Source: Salvator merianae (lineage: Eukaryota; Chordata; Lepidosauria; Squamata; Teiidae). From it: DNA of 64,000 nt. The stretch lies in assembly GCA_003586115.2 (NCBI GenBank), contig QVOM02000101.1:26084901-26148900 (forward strand), written 5' to 3'. A program made the translations under genes and the position numbers. Shown one piece after another: positions 23,836 through 34,745 of the stretch; position 1 is the stretch's first letter, and the number at the start of each line of letters is the position of its first letter. The notes beneath the pieces were generated by a model. It was not told where the DNA came from, made no database searches, and saw nothing but the letters and a program-made list of their open reading frames with translations.

Positions 23836-24498
23836 TCATGACAAGTCAGCCTTTTTATCCACCATTTTATATAGATTGTCCTGCAGCACACCATAGGCAC
23901 ATTCAACTCCATCACGTTTCACAATGCAGAACTTTTCATCAAAGTAAACCTTGTACCCGTCATTAGCCAAACGGCTTACACTCAATAAACAATAATTGAG
24001 ATTTGGTACAACCAAAACATTATGAAACTGTTTTGAAAACGAAGGAACAAAAGTAGAGCCCTGTGCAGCAACCACAGCTGGTCTGCCATCAGCTAAATTA
24101 ACCTGACGCTGAACTAATTACCTCTCAGGGTTTGTTATCAGCATCTCAGAGTTAACTATATGCTCAGTAGCAGCAGAGTCTAAAAGCCAAGTTGCACATT
24201 TCGTTTCAGAACCAACAAACAAAGCAAAATCTGTAACAGTTTTCTTCTTTGGAAACTTGTCAGTAGGAAAGCCCTTCTCCTGTTTTGGCTTCTTGCAAAA
24301 CTTAGCTATGTGTCCCTTTGCACCACAGTTAAAGCAAAACAAACGCTTATTTGGTCTAGCCGAAGCAGCTGCAGCTGTTTCCCCAGTAATAGTTTCAGAA
24401 CAAGCCAGTGCCTTCGTTGAAATAGCCTGCTGCCTCTGAAACTCACGTTGCTTATCACAGTCAATTAGTTTGTTGACAATATAATCAAAGGTAAGCAA
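23836..24498 (-). pseudogene. Copia nucleocapsid knuckle and protease
   Basis: Same frame as gag, with an in-frame TAA at 24118-24120. The CCHC knuckle C-x2-C-x4-H-x4-C is at residues 55-68 of the first part (CFNCGAKGHIAKFC, 24295-24336), preceded by basic residues. The protease active site reads LLDSAATEH (about 24166-24192), with DSA where most copia proteases have DSG. Downstream, VVAAQGSTFVP and NYCLLSVSRLANDGYKVYF fit the rest of the protease and the following linker. Confidence 0.88.
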
Positions 24499-24501
24499 AC
24501 T

Positions 24502-24996
24502 TTAATCTACGTGCTGAATACTCATGAAAAACTGGTCCCAGGAACTGCCCAGAGACGAAAGGAGAATGTAGGCTTTCTGCATGTCTGGGATGTCTACCCC
24601 ACAAGTGTCTAACTGTCCAAACAGTGACCTCATTTCTTTTATGTGCTCCAGTAGAGATTCACCAGGCTGCAATTTAAAATTATAAAGCCTTCTGGATAAC
24701 AGGAGCTTTGTAGCTGTAGACTCCTTATGATGTACAGCCTTTAACTTATTCCAACACTCTGCAGCAGTCATTTCAGGCTTACAGTAAACTAACTGTGAAT
24801 CTTCCAAAGATAGAATGATAGTTGCCTTAGCTCTGCGCTGCACCCTCTGTCCTTGGCGGTCATCTTCATCTGGAGGATCATGGACTACATCCCAAAGACT
24901 GTCTCTTATCAGGAAAGCCTCTATCCTTACTGCCCACGAAGCATAGTTCATATCAGACAACTTTTCAAAAGGAATAGGTATAGCAGCCATTGCCAT
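24502..24996 (-). pseudogene. Copia gag capsid region
   Basis: 164 codons starting at an ATG (24994-24996) with a good vertebrate start context (ACCATGG), about 150 nt downstream of the primer site. Sequence features match copia gag: an early MNYASWAVRIEAFLIRDSLW block, then ECWNKLKAVH, LLSRRLYNFKLQPGESLLEH, and ILLSSLGSSWDQF. An in-frame TAA (24502-24504) cuts it before the nucleocapsid; reading continues in the same frame beyond it. Confidence 0.9.
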
Positions 24997-25147
24997 GGTA
25001 CCTGAATAGCAGGGCTGATACAGGAACTAAGGAAATCCGGCAAAAAAAAAAAACTTTTGTCTGTTTAAACACAAAAATACACTGGCAGAAATACTCAAAA
25101 ATGCACAGCGTCTCAGCCACTAATTAGGTCTGCTATCAAACTTGGCT

Positions 25148-25161
25148 CTGGGCCCATAACC
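25148..25161 (-). promoter_or_regulatory. Copia primer binding site (initiator Met half-tRNA)
   Basis: GGTTATGGGCCCAG in element orientation, just inside the 5' LTR. It is complementary to the anticodon-arm segment of vertebrate initiator methionine tRNA (CUGGGCCCAUAACC), not to the tRNA 3' end. That is the half-tRNA priming known from Drosophila copia and Ty5. The palindromic GGGCCC core and its position make this a confident call. Confidence 0.88.
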
Positions 25162-25163
25162 AA

Positions 25164-26424
25164 TTTCAGGGAAAAAACATTAGGAGAGAAAAAAAACAAA
25201 CCTTGAGTCTTCTCCCATATAAGCAGAGATAAGCAGTGGTGAAGCAAGACCTGAAGTGGCAAAAATAAACAGACGAGACTACAAATTCTTTAAGCTTTCC
25301 TCAAAAGGAAGGTAAGTTTACTTGTAGTTCAACAACAAAATATAAAATGACAGTTATCAAAATACAATAACATACAGAAAAAATACAAGTATATCGTCAG
25401 CCACAAACCTATGAAAGAATTGAGCTGGGTGTGGAAAATGGAGTACCAAGCAGCAGCAAGTCTGTCAAAGTAATCACATTAACACTGGCGTAGCGAGGGG
25501 GGTGGGGGGGGCAGAGCACCCCGGGTGGCACGTTGTCCGGGGCGGGCGGCACGCTATCGCCCCGGGCGGCCGCGCTCATCGGCTTGTCGCCCTGGCCCGC
25601 GTGCCGGCGGACGTGCTCGTCGCTTCGTCGCCCGGCCTGACAGCGTGCGTGTGGGCGGAGCCAGCGAGCACGTATGCGTGCAGGTAGGGCCATCGAGGCT
25701 GCTGCCGGGCAGGCCGGGGCGAGGAGCGTGGCCGCCGCTGGGCGGACTGGGGCGACGAGTGCGACTCCCGCCGGGCGGGCCGGGGCGACGAGCAAGGCCG
25801 CCGCCGGGCACGCCGGGGCGAGGAGCGAGGCCGCCGCCGCCGGGCGCGCCGGAGTGAGGCTGCCGCCGGGCGGGCTGGGGCAACGAGTGCGACTCCCGCT
25901 GGCCGGGCCGGGGCGAGGCCGCTGCCGGGGCGAGGGGCGAGGCCGCCGCCGGGGCGAGGGGCGAGGCCGCCACCGGGGCAAGGGGCGAGGTCGCCACCGG
26001 GTGCGCCGGAGCGAGGCCGCCGCCGGGCGGGCCGGGGCAAGGAGCGAGGCCGCCGCCGGGCGGGGCGACGAGCGGGGCATGCGCGCTCCCTGGCCCTGCC
26101 CACACGCATGCGCAGTCGCTGGCCCCGCCCACACACATGCGCAGTCACTGGCCCCGCCCCTAGCCCCGGGCGTCAAAACGGCTAGTAGCCCCGGGTGGCA
26201 AAGCGGCTCGCTACGCCACTGCACATTAAACACACACTTTGGCTTGGTTAGTGCCTTTTACTAAATAGTGCATTTCACCCAATCAAAACTGCTGCACGTA
26301 TACCAAATTGGAAACACGCTGTTGCCAATATCAATTTGCACAATTAGCACAATTAGCATCAGGTGTTACTGAACGAATGACTTTTCAAAATAATATGAAT
26401 AAAGTTTAAAGTCATATCCCGACA
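25164..26424 (-). repeat. Copia 5' LTR, split by a hAT-type insertion
   Basis: 1261 bp as it stands. Subtracting the 739-bp inserted element and its extra 8-bp duplication leaves 514 bp, the same as the 3' LTR. The inner terminus reads TTTCAGGG where the 3' LTR has TGTCAGGG, so the LTR's last CA is mutated in this copy. Confidence 0.93.
25483..26221. mobile_element. GC-rich hAT-type non-autonomous element
   Basis: 739 bp with terminal inverted repeats CACTGGCGTAGCGAG and CTCGCTACGCCACTG (one mismatch), flanked by a perfect 8-bp duplication CACATTAA (25475-25482 and 26222-26229), the hAT hallmark. The interior is extremely GC- and CpG-rich, built from degenerate tandem units around GCCGCCGGGCGGGCCGGGGC (about 25690-26080) and a repeated CATGCGCAGTC..TGGCCCCGCCC block (26106-26160). 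Open frames on both strands are compositional artefacts; no transposase is encoded. Confidence 0.9.
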
Positions 26425-26770
26425 GGAGATAAACAAATAAAATGGAAATTAAAATGTCATCTAAATCTCAAGTTGTACCCTTCTAGCAATAGTAAACATT
26501 TATTTCTGAATAATATGTTCTTCATCCAAACCAGGCAGCAAGCGACACAATAAAATCTTAGTTTTGGCAAACCCAATTGCCCTCTTTCTTTAGCATCTTC
26601 TAAAGTTTCATATTTATCCATGGGGTTTTTTTTCCTCACCATGTAAACTTAGAAATATCCTTTTGCCATTGTTTGTATAGTACATTATTTACCAATACAG
26701 GTACCATCATAATTTCAGACCAGACTTTAACATATTTTGAAACAATATACAATTCATGCTAGTCATACTT
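26425..26770 (-). mobile_element. L1 LINE, upstream part of the split copy
   Basis: Continues the L1 fragment ending at 20604. The minus strand (26457-26750) gives the end of the RT thumb region: QWQKDISKFTW, then GQLGLPKLRFYCVACCLVWM, matching the L1 GGLGLPNLKLYYxA block. Truncated at its 5' side near 26770. Confidence 0.82.
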
Positions 26771-29514
26771 GTTTCCAAATATTTCATTTTTTCCCCAGCT
26801 TCTTTAGAATTATCTTGCTGTTCTCAGTGGAAGACTATCTTAATGAAGATGCTGTATTTATATTTCTACTTATTTATTGGGTGTACATGTGCATACAGAG
26901 CTGTTAAAACTGAGTTTGAGTGCACTTACTGCATTCACATGGATAGAGCAAACAATTGCAAAGGTCATATTTTTGAAGCAAAATAAAGGAAATTTGAAAT
27001 GAATTGGAAGCTAAATTTTGAGGTCTGCCAATCCATTACATACTACAATCTTAGCTACAACATAATATTGTAGTCCACAGTTCTTTTCTTTCTTTCTCGG
27101 TGTCCTGCTTTCACAGTCATACATCGCAACAGACTACAGCTTTAATGATTCTGATACTTTTCTTTATCTTTCATGATTAGCTGTAAGCTTGAGGAGGTCA
27201 TAATGGCACACTGGTAATGTATCCAAATATTTTTAGTATAATAATAGTAATCTAGTGACCTCAATATGCACAATAAATGCTGAAAGAGAAGAAATGATAG
27301 AATAATTTATTAAAATGTTTCTGCCATATTAAAATGTTTTATTAAATTAAAAGTTAAGTTAATTTATTCATATCACATCTGGCTCCACCTCCTTTAGCCC
27401 TATGTCTTTTCCTCTTTGACCCATCTGGCTTCAACATCTTGGATCCTTCACCTGTACCCACCCATCCTGGAAGACCAACAACATAGAAGACCACATAGCC
27501 ATGCTTCTAAAATTGTTTCTCATTTAGTGTCAAGGGCTGCTATTATAATCATGTTATCTCCATGAAGAATCAATCACAGATAAAAGTGATTTCTAAAGTC
27601 CTCCCACTTTTCCACTTACTTTACCCCCCCCCTTTTACTTTATGTATTTAAATATCCAGTGATGTAAATTTGGTGGTTAAGTCTCTATATCTAGGGATTT
27701 CAATCTTAACTTAGTACAAAAAGTAATGTGTGTCTTATTAACAACTTTTGATTGTTATTTTAAGAATCAAATTGGGGACAAACAAGAGATGAATACTCTA
27801 TATCATTTCTTTTTTCCTTTTTTTCTTTTTTTTTTTACTTGCACCTAAAATAGAGTGTGAGTTCCTTCACACTTAATTTATTATCAAGGTTAACTTCTTT
27901 GACCATTTCCACGTAGTGTGGGCTGCCACTGGCCAATCCTAAGGGACATGTGTATTGCAGAATGCTCAGCCCAACATTGGAGGTTGGAAACAAACATTTT
28001 CAACCTTCAAAGTTGCTGGCCAGGTATATTTTGGCTAGGTGCCAAACTTTTATGCATTTTTTTGGGTGCCACTTCCAGGTGCCTGGTAAAATGGCACTGA
28101 GTAGATGGCTGTTGGTTCAATATACCAGCTTGAACATCTTGTGGAGTGCTTCCAAGTGGTCTATGCTTGGAGCAAGTTATGGTGCCATTTTTATATCCCT
28201 CTCTTAGTAGACTGATCCATATTGCAGATGATGCATTTCAGGTGATTCCCTGCATTGGTCTATGGCTTTAGAAATGCTAAAATGAGATATAGCAGCCTTG
28301 GGACACTACTTTTTAATAATGTAAAATGTGAGGTTAGCAATAGTAAGTCTTTAAGGGTTCAGTTCATGGCCTTGAGTTGCATTGTGTCCTCTGGATATCT
28401 CAGAGACTGAAACCCATTCCTCAAAGCGTATCCATCAAATTACTTCTAAACACGGGTCCTGATTGAAGAGGAAATTCCAAAATCTGTGTTCATTGCACTC
28501 ACTATAGCAAGCAGGCTCCTGCCTAAGACATTTTGCTGCTATCAGAGCTATAACATCTCCCTGCCCAAAAACAGTGCCTAGAAATCAAGGTCGGCCAAGT
28601 CATTTTGGTTTCCAGGGCAAAACCTCTCTAATAGTAGAATTAGATATTACTATGACTATTACTATTAGAAGTAGTAGTTTTCAATTTGCCTCACTAGGTG
28701 AGAGATCCATCAACATCTGTAAAAGAAAAAAAAACAGTGGAAGTAAAAACAAAGAAAATGTTTAAGACAAAAATGAAAAATGAAATAGTGAAGTGCAAGC
28801 TTCATCTTGGAAAAAAAGAAAATGAATTGTGCATGGTAGGTGAGGAACAATAAAAAGCGTTCAAAGCTCTATGTGTAAAAATCAAAACTGTTCTTATAAA
28901 GCAGAAGCAAACTAACACCAAACCAATCACAACTGGGCAAAAATAAAGTTTTTGTGGACATTAAGAGTTTAAAAGCAAAGGTTTTTCTCTTTCTGTATTT
29001 CTGTATAAAACAATGATATGGACATACATAAGAAGTTATCATAAAAGAGCAAGCTACTTCTGTGAAAAAGAAGAAGCCATTCTGGAATCTAGCTTTTACC
29101 AATACACAGGATGTAATCCAGAGAAAAGGGAGAGGGAAAAAATAATCAAATGTTCTCTTTGCTTGTCTTGGAAATTAGAAATTATTCAGGGTGGAAGACA
29201 ACAGCATGGACAAACAGCATCTTTGTAAGGAAACAAATGTGATTTATTAACAGCCATTTCTAGTATTCTCAACAAAAAGAAGCAAAAGTAAAAATCATGA
29301 TTTCCCTTTATCTGGAAGAGGTTTCATCTTAGTTTTCCTGGTATCCTGCTGAGAAAGGAGAAGAAAAACTAGAACACTCTGTAGAAAGTCAATCAACAGG
29401 AGCCATCATGCCAGCGTGCAGTGAGATGGCTTGGCAGCTATTTACCACTGACCTTTGATGTTCATTATGCATGGTAAATTGTGCTTTGATCTGACACAAA
29501 AATTGTTTTTTTTA
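26771..29514. other. Long non-coding stretch
   Basis: AT-rich DNA with no gene, RNA gene or nameable repeat. Small local features only: poly-C near 27627, poly-T near 27815-27838 and a short GTTGG..CCAAC hairpin near 27980-28005. Confidence 0.5.
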
Positions 29515-30560
29515 TTTTTTCAGTCATTTAGTCAAGTCCTATTCTTGGTGATCCCATGAACTTTTATGGACTCTTCCAGGCTTCTCTAAGTTCATATTTA
29601 TTTTCTTCCTTAATTCCATCTATCCATTTCAGATTCTTTTGACCTCTTTTCTTTTTGCATTCAATCATTACTAGCATCAGAATCTTCTCCAAGTAGTCTT
29701 GCCTTAAAATAATCTGGCCAGAGTCTTTCATCTTTAGTTTCGATATGTATCCCTTCAGTACCCATCTCGATTTATTTCCTTGCATACTTGCTGGGTCCAT
29801 CCCTCCCCCAGTACATGCAATTCTCAACAGTTTTCTCCAACACCATATTCCAAAATCATCTATTTCCCATCACTCAGCTGCTCAGTTAGTCCAACTCTCA
29901 TTGCTATAGGTTACAATTGGGAAGACCATAGCTCTGACTATAAGGACCTTTGCCAATAGTATGATATATTTACACTTTACGATCTTGACCAGTGGCTTGG
30001 TATACTCAAGAAAGCAGAAATAAATGTTTATTCTGGAATCCTTTTGATTTTTCTGTTATCCAGTGGATGTCGGCAATTTGATCTCTGGTGCCTCTGCTAT
30101 TTCTGAACTCAGCTTGTACATCTGGCAGTTCTCAGTCCATATATTGTTGAAGTCTAACTTTCTGGCATATGAGATAAATGCAACTTGACAGATAGAATAC
30201 TCACTGACACTACTCATTTTTGATATGGGAAATGCAGATTTAAACATCTGTTTATTCAAATATTCAGGACTGACCTTTTCCAATCCAATAGCCACTGTTG
30301 TGTTTTCCAGACCTGCAGACATCATGTGTGTACCACTTTGACAGCATCCTCCTACAAATTTTTAAACAATTCAGGTTTTTATTAGCAATACTTAAAATGG
30401 TCCATTTAATTTCACACCCCAAGGTATCTAGATCCGTGATTGTACTATCATATATATCAGTGATGTTAAGTTCTCTTATGTATAATTCTGTACATTCTTG
30501 TCATCTCTTTTAATGTGTCCTGTTACTGTTAGGCTCTTCCATCTTTGCCATTTATCATGG
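29515..30560 (-). mobile_element. BovB/RTE LINE fragment, antisense
   Basis: The plus strand shows blocks I recognise as the reverse complement of BovB: TTTAGTCAAGTCCTATTCTT with GTGATCCCATGAA, then AGTCCAACTCTCATTGCTAT with GACCATAGCTCTGACTATAA and GGACCTTTGCCAA, then AATCCAATAGCCACTGTTGT with ACTTTGACAGCATC, and finally CTTGTCATCTCTTTTAATGT. Minus-strand reading frames are short and broken (the longest, 30056-30325, has 89 codons). BovB is abundant in squamates. Confidence 0.82.
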
Positions 30561-31366
30561 CTGTCTAGTTCATCAGTCTTTTTGTTTGTTTGTTTGCTTG
30601 CTTCCATTTAATTGCTCTCAAACTTTTATTTGCATTGCTTGCTTACATATGTCTACTTATTCTTTCTTGCAGTTCTCAGGAACTCCACATTTTGTGGGGT
30701 ATTATTTTTCCCATCTTCAGCTGGTTTAGTTTGCAATGAACCCAGACCAGCATCTATGTGGACCATTTATCCATGAATCAGGCCAGTACTAAGAACTCCT
30801 CATAGCGTTCTGGTTACTCCCGCTTTATTGATCATGCCTTGGCATCCCCTCAGATAGTGCTCAAGTCTCCCTCCCTTCCACAACTGTTACAAGCCAACCC
30901 CTAGCTGTACCTCTCCACCAGCCCCATTAGATCCTCAGGGTACTTATCTGCTCTCCATGGTGCTATCCTGATCTGCTATCTAGGGAAGACAGTGACACTT
31001 CTCCTTTTATGGGACCTCCTTGGCCTTCTGGAGTGGAGGACTACTTTTTTGCAGACGGCCCAGCTGACCAACCATGAAATTTCTTGGTTATGTTCATTTT
31101 CAGACCAAACTTTCAAGGAGTTCAGCCTGCAAAGGAATGCCACAATCCTCACCCCCAATTCTATATAAACCCTCTTTGTGTAGAGCTGGTTCATCCCAGC
31201 TCTATTGCTTTGTTTTTCCTGTCCTCCTTTCTACAGCTATTTTCAGAGTCTCAACAGACACTGATTTTGTCCTTTTTTTTTTTTTTTTTTGCTTCTTTCT
31301 TTTGGGGACTTTCTTTATTTTTTAATGCCACCTCTTGCCTGAGATTACTGCATCAGTCAGATCTAA

Positions 31367-31369
<3 letters not shown>
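30561..31369. other. Unassigned stretch with an LTR-like promoter patch
   Basis: About 30700-31265 is less AT-rich than its surroundings and contains CCAATTCTATATAAACCCTC (TATA-like, about 31155-31175). It is followed by a pyrimidine-rich segment and a poly-T. It could be part of an LTR, but no ends or duplication were found. Confidence 0.3.

Positions 31370-31431
<62 letters not shown>
31370..31431. repeat. (ATT)n microsatellite
   Basis: About 62 bp of perfect ATT repeats. Confidence 0.95.
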
Positions 31432-34001
31432 TTAACTTCCACTGTATATCCATACTGAATATTGTGGAAATTGATTCTTATTGTTCTCACAATTTTCACA
31501 ATTTTCTTTAACATGATTTTGAATATTGCAATTAGGAGTTCATTGTTAGAGGCATGGTCAGCTCTTGATTTTATTTCTGCAGACTGGATATAACTTTTCC
31601 ATCTTTGATTACAAGATATGGAATTGCTTACTACCACCAAAAGAAATTATGTTTGATAGAAACTCTTTGGGAGACAGTGAAGGCAAGGCTCATTCTTCCT
31701 GGTCCTGTGCGGGAAAGAAGGCTTGTTTTTAGTTTAGCCTTGTGTGTAGCTGTTTCATTCTGGTGTCATTTTAGTTATGTGAGACGTTTTGTTTTTACAG
31801 ATGTTTTATAAATACTGTAATTGCTTTTTATATTACTATTTTATATTGTTATAAATAACTGCTAATCTTTAACAGAATCCTCTATAATTCTATCTTTACT
31901 TGTGATTTTTCTTTATTCATATTTATATCTCTCCTGTCATCAACAATCTAAGGGATGGGATTCAACAATATACCCAACTGGAAGCAATAGGCAATAACTT
32001 TAACTGTATTTGTACAGTAGAAACATAATACATTTGGCTAGTTATTGGTTCCCTAAATCATTTAACTTCAAAATCAGAAGTAAAAATATACTACTGGTGT
32101 AAATAGTATAAATATACTCAAAACTCTTTCTGGTCTTAATACACTCAATTTCCAGAACTGAAGCAGTAAGACATTATTCAGCATTTAGGAAATCAAAGTG
32201 CATAGAGAATATACTATGGTAAACAAATATATGTAATCAATAAGTTTTTATCTTCTCTCTTTGCAAGCTGCTGAAAGATAGTATGAAAACTGCTGATATT
32301 ACTGATAAAGAATAGGCTGTGGTTTATTTTGAAAGAAAAAAAAGTGATATACAAGCAGCATTTCCTTTCTTGTGATGACTTACTGTCCTGTTTCAGAAAG
32401 CTGATACCCAAGATGGGGAAGCAGATTTTTAATATGCAGGATTGATTATTAAAGAGAGAGTACTAGCATAACTAATTACACTTTCCATATATATATAGTA
32501 CACTGATGCCATCTACAGTTAACATGCAAGCATTTCAAATAATATATTTTAACTTACAAGTTTGTACTGTGGGGTTCACCTTAAAAATGAAAGAACAAAT
32601 AATATTTTACAGTATCTGTGAACAGTCTACTTTGAAAATATAAAGATACTAATCATCTTATCCAATCCTCACTGAAATAGTAGAGATTACTAGAATCAGA
32701 CTTATTATAGTTCACTTTCTTTCTTATATCAGACATTATAGTTCACTTAAGAAATCATGTGCTTTAAAATTAAATTTTATTCAGAGAACACTGGATGACT
32801 AAAAAAAAATATGAACCATCTATAGCACAAACAGCAATATCCAAAATAAATAAAAACTGAACATACTCATAAGAGTTCAATAGTAGCAGAAATAACATAA
32901 GTACTTAAAGCATGTAGCTCATGAAAATAAAATTTTAGATGAAGCAACAGTACAGGAAAATCATTTTTATTTTAAAATTAATTGAATTGGGTGCAGCAGC
33001 ATGACTTCTATATCTTTTCCTTAGTCCTCTTTTCTTCAGAGTTTGATTAATAATTGAAATTTCAGCTTTCTGTAGAAACAAAGCTATTTGTATACCCTGA
33101 AAAATGTGCTGGCTATAATTTACCAAGAAACAAGCTCACCAACAAGAAACCCAAACAAAAATGTAAGGTATCTTGTGGGATTTTATATCACACTTTATTG
33201 AATCTTACCAATAATTTTCTGGGAAATCAGAAACATATATGATTAACTTCCAGAGTACTACATATAATTCAGGATCTTTATCAATGCACACCAACCTTCC
33301 AACCCTGTTAGTTAAGCCACTCAAAAAGGTAAGCATGACATTAGCCCCCATCAACTGAAATAGCTGATAAGAAAAAATAGCGGAGGGGGGTGTATTCAAC
33401 CCTTTGCTGGTCAGGAGACATAAATCACCCCATCTCAACCCTTAAAATCAATTGAAGGGAAGTTAAAGAGCTAGTTCCATCCTACCAAGTACATAAAGAA
33501 CGCATAATGGTATGAGTTCTAACCCAAGAACTGCCCAGATCAATGCTACTGTGTGAAAATGCCTCTTCTCCCGCCTCCTCAGTTATTGGCAAACCCCAAA
33601 GCTAATGTGAAGTAAGTGAAGATGGTGCTATCAAAAGGCCAGTTATGGGTCACCCAAAAGTTCTCTATAAAAGATGACCAGCTAATCCCACACTTGCGGA
33701 GATGTGGGTGTTGCACTGCTGGTTAAGGAGAGTCTACAGCTAAGAAGGGTTAAGAACCGGGGGCGGGGGGCGGGGGGAGAAGCCTACTGCTAAATATGGT
33801 TCAACTAGAACATGATACATTGCTATGAGTTGTGCTCTGTGGGTAACTAGGAGTGCTGGGAATTAGGCTCCCCCAGGCACCAGACGCTCAGGAATTGCAT
33901 TGTATAGACTTTAAAAACGAAAAATTGTCTAAGTGACCCTGTACAACTTTTAAAAAAAATACTCTGGGACCAAGACTAAAAGGAAGCAAACTGAACTTTG
34001 T
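31432..34001. other. Long non-coding stretch
   Basis: AT-rich, with no recognised gene or repeat. TTATAGTTCACTT occurs twice near 32700-32750. A G-rich run is at 33760-33776. Confidence 0.5.
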
Positions 34002-34076
34002 GGAAGGAAGGAAGGAAGGAAGGAAGGAAGGAAGGAAGGAAGGAAGGAAGGAAGGAAGGAAGGAAGGAAGGAAGGA
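34002..34076. repeat. (GGAA)n microsatellite
   Basis: About 75 bp of perfect GGAA repeats. Confidence 0.95.
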
Positions 34077-34204
34077 ATGCAATTGCAGGCTCTGACAAGT
34101 CAGTCAAGCTGTCAGGAATATAAAGTGTAGAGCAGAGCAGCCTGAGCCTTTACACAATCAATATCTTCAGAGCAAAGTAGGAAGGCATGTAAGGAAAAGT
34201 GTCT

Positions 34205-34745
34205 TTTTAAAATTATTATTTAAAATTAATTTTTATACAAAATCAAAGCAAATTAAAATAATACATTGAAAATCCCCCAACTCCCTAATCCACCTGATTT
34301 CTTTCCTGGTCACTTCCTGCTTCCTTTATCAAATATTCCACTATCCCTTTCCATTTTCCTTCCAAATCTCCAGCTACTGTTTGCCCTTCTAAGCTTAATC
34401 TATCATTACTTAATATCTGAAACCTCACTGCATCTAGTAAATAATACCTCCTTTCCTCCAGTATCCATTTGGTACTCTTCTTCCACCCATGCACTATTAC
34501 TAACAGTGCTGCCAACATTAATTGTTCAAGACAAAATTTTACCTTATTCAACCTTAAATAACATTGCATTAAGCAAATATCCTTAGTGAAAAATTGGTTT
34601 TATTTTAATAATTTTCTGTACTTCCTTTTGAATCCTCTCCCAAAATTTCTGTACCTCCCCACAATTCCAAAATTGATGTATGTATGTTCCCTTCATTAAA
34701 CATCTATGCGAACAGTTCAAATTAGTTCTTCTATAAGGAAAAGTG
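34205..34745 (-). mobile_element. L1 LINE 3' fragment, antisense
   Basis: On the minus strand, 34745 to about 34280 reads HxFWNCGEVQKFWERIQKEV-like sequence, the L1 terminal cysteine/FW motif, then a degraded ORF2 C-terminus (FDKGSRKxPGKK near the end) and an A/T-rich 3' end at about 34205-34260. Many stops; truncated at the 5' side. Confidence 0.7.

Larger units (their letters stand above)
20605..26424 (-). mobile_element. Ty1/copia LTR retrotransposon, full length but defective
   Basis: A complete insertion, LTR to LTR. Outer ends are TGTCAGGG and CCCGACA, flanked by the 5-bp target duplication GGAGA at 20600-20604 and 26425-26429. In element orientation (minus): 5' LTR (split by a hAT-type element), half-tRNA primer site, gag with CCHC knuckle, protease, integrase, RT, RNase H, polypurine tract, 3' LTR. 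Integrase before RT defines the copia order. The polyprotein has four in-frame stops and one frameshift, so it is not autonomous. LTRs differ at about 10 of 514 positions. Confidence 0.95.

Noticed and set aside
25409..26264. Several overlapping 110-274 codon frames rich in Ala, Pro, Arg and Gly
   Set aside because: They lie in the GC-rich tandem repeats of the hAT-type element, occur on both strands and in several frames, and have no domain.
20605..26424. Programmed readthrough or frameshift explaining the copia stops
   Set aside because: Four separate stops of two kinds at non-canonical places, together with altered zinc-motif and protease residues, fit decay better than regulation.
26771..29514. 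Host gene exons
   Set aside because: Scanned for conserved protein-like frames with splice sites; none stood out from chance.
33888..34082. Frame with SFLP repeats
   Set aside because: Translation of the (GGAA)n microsatellite.
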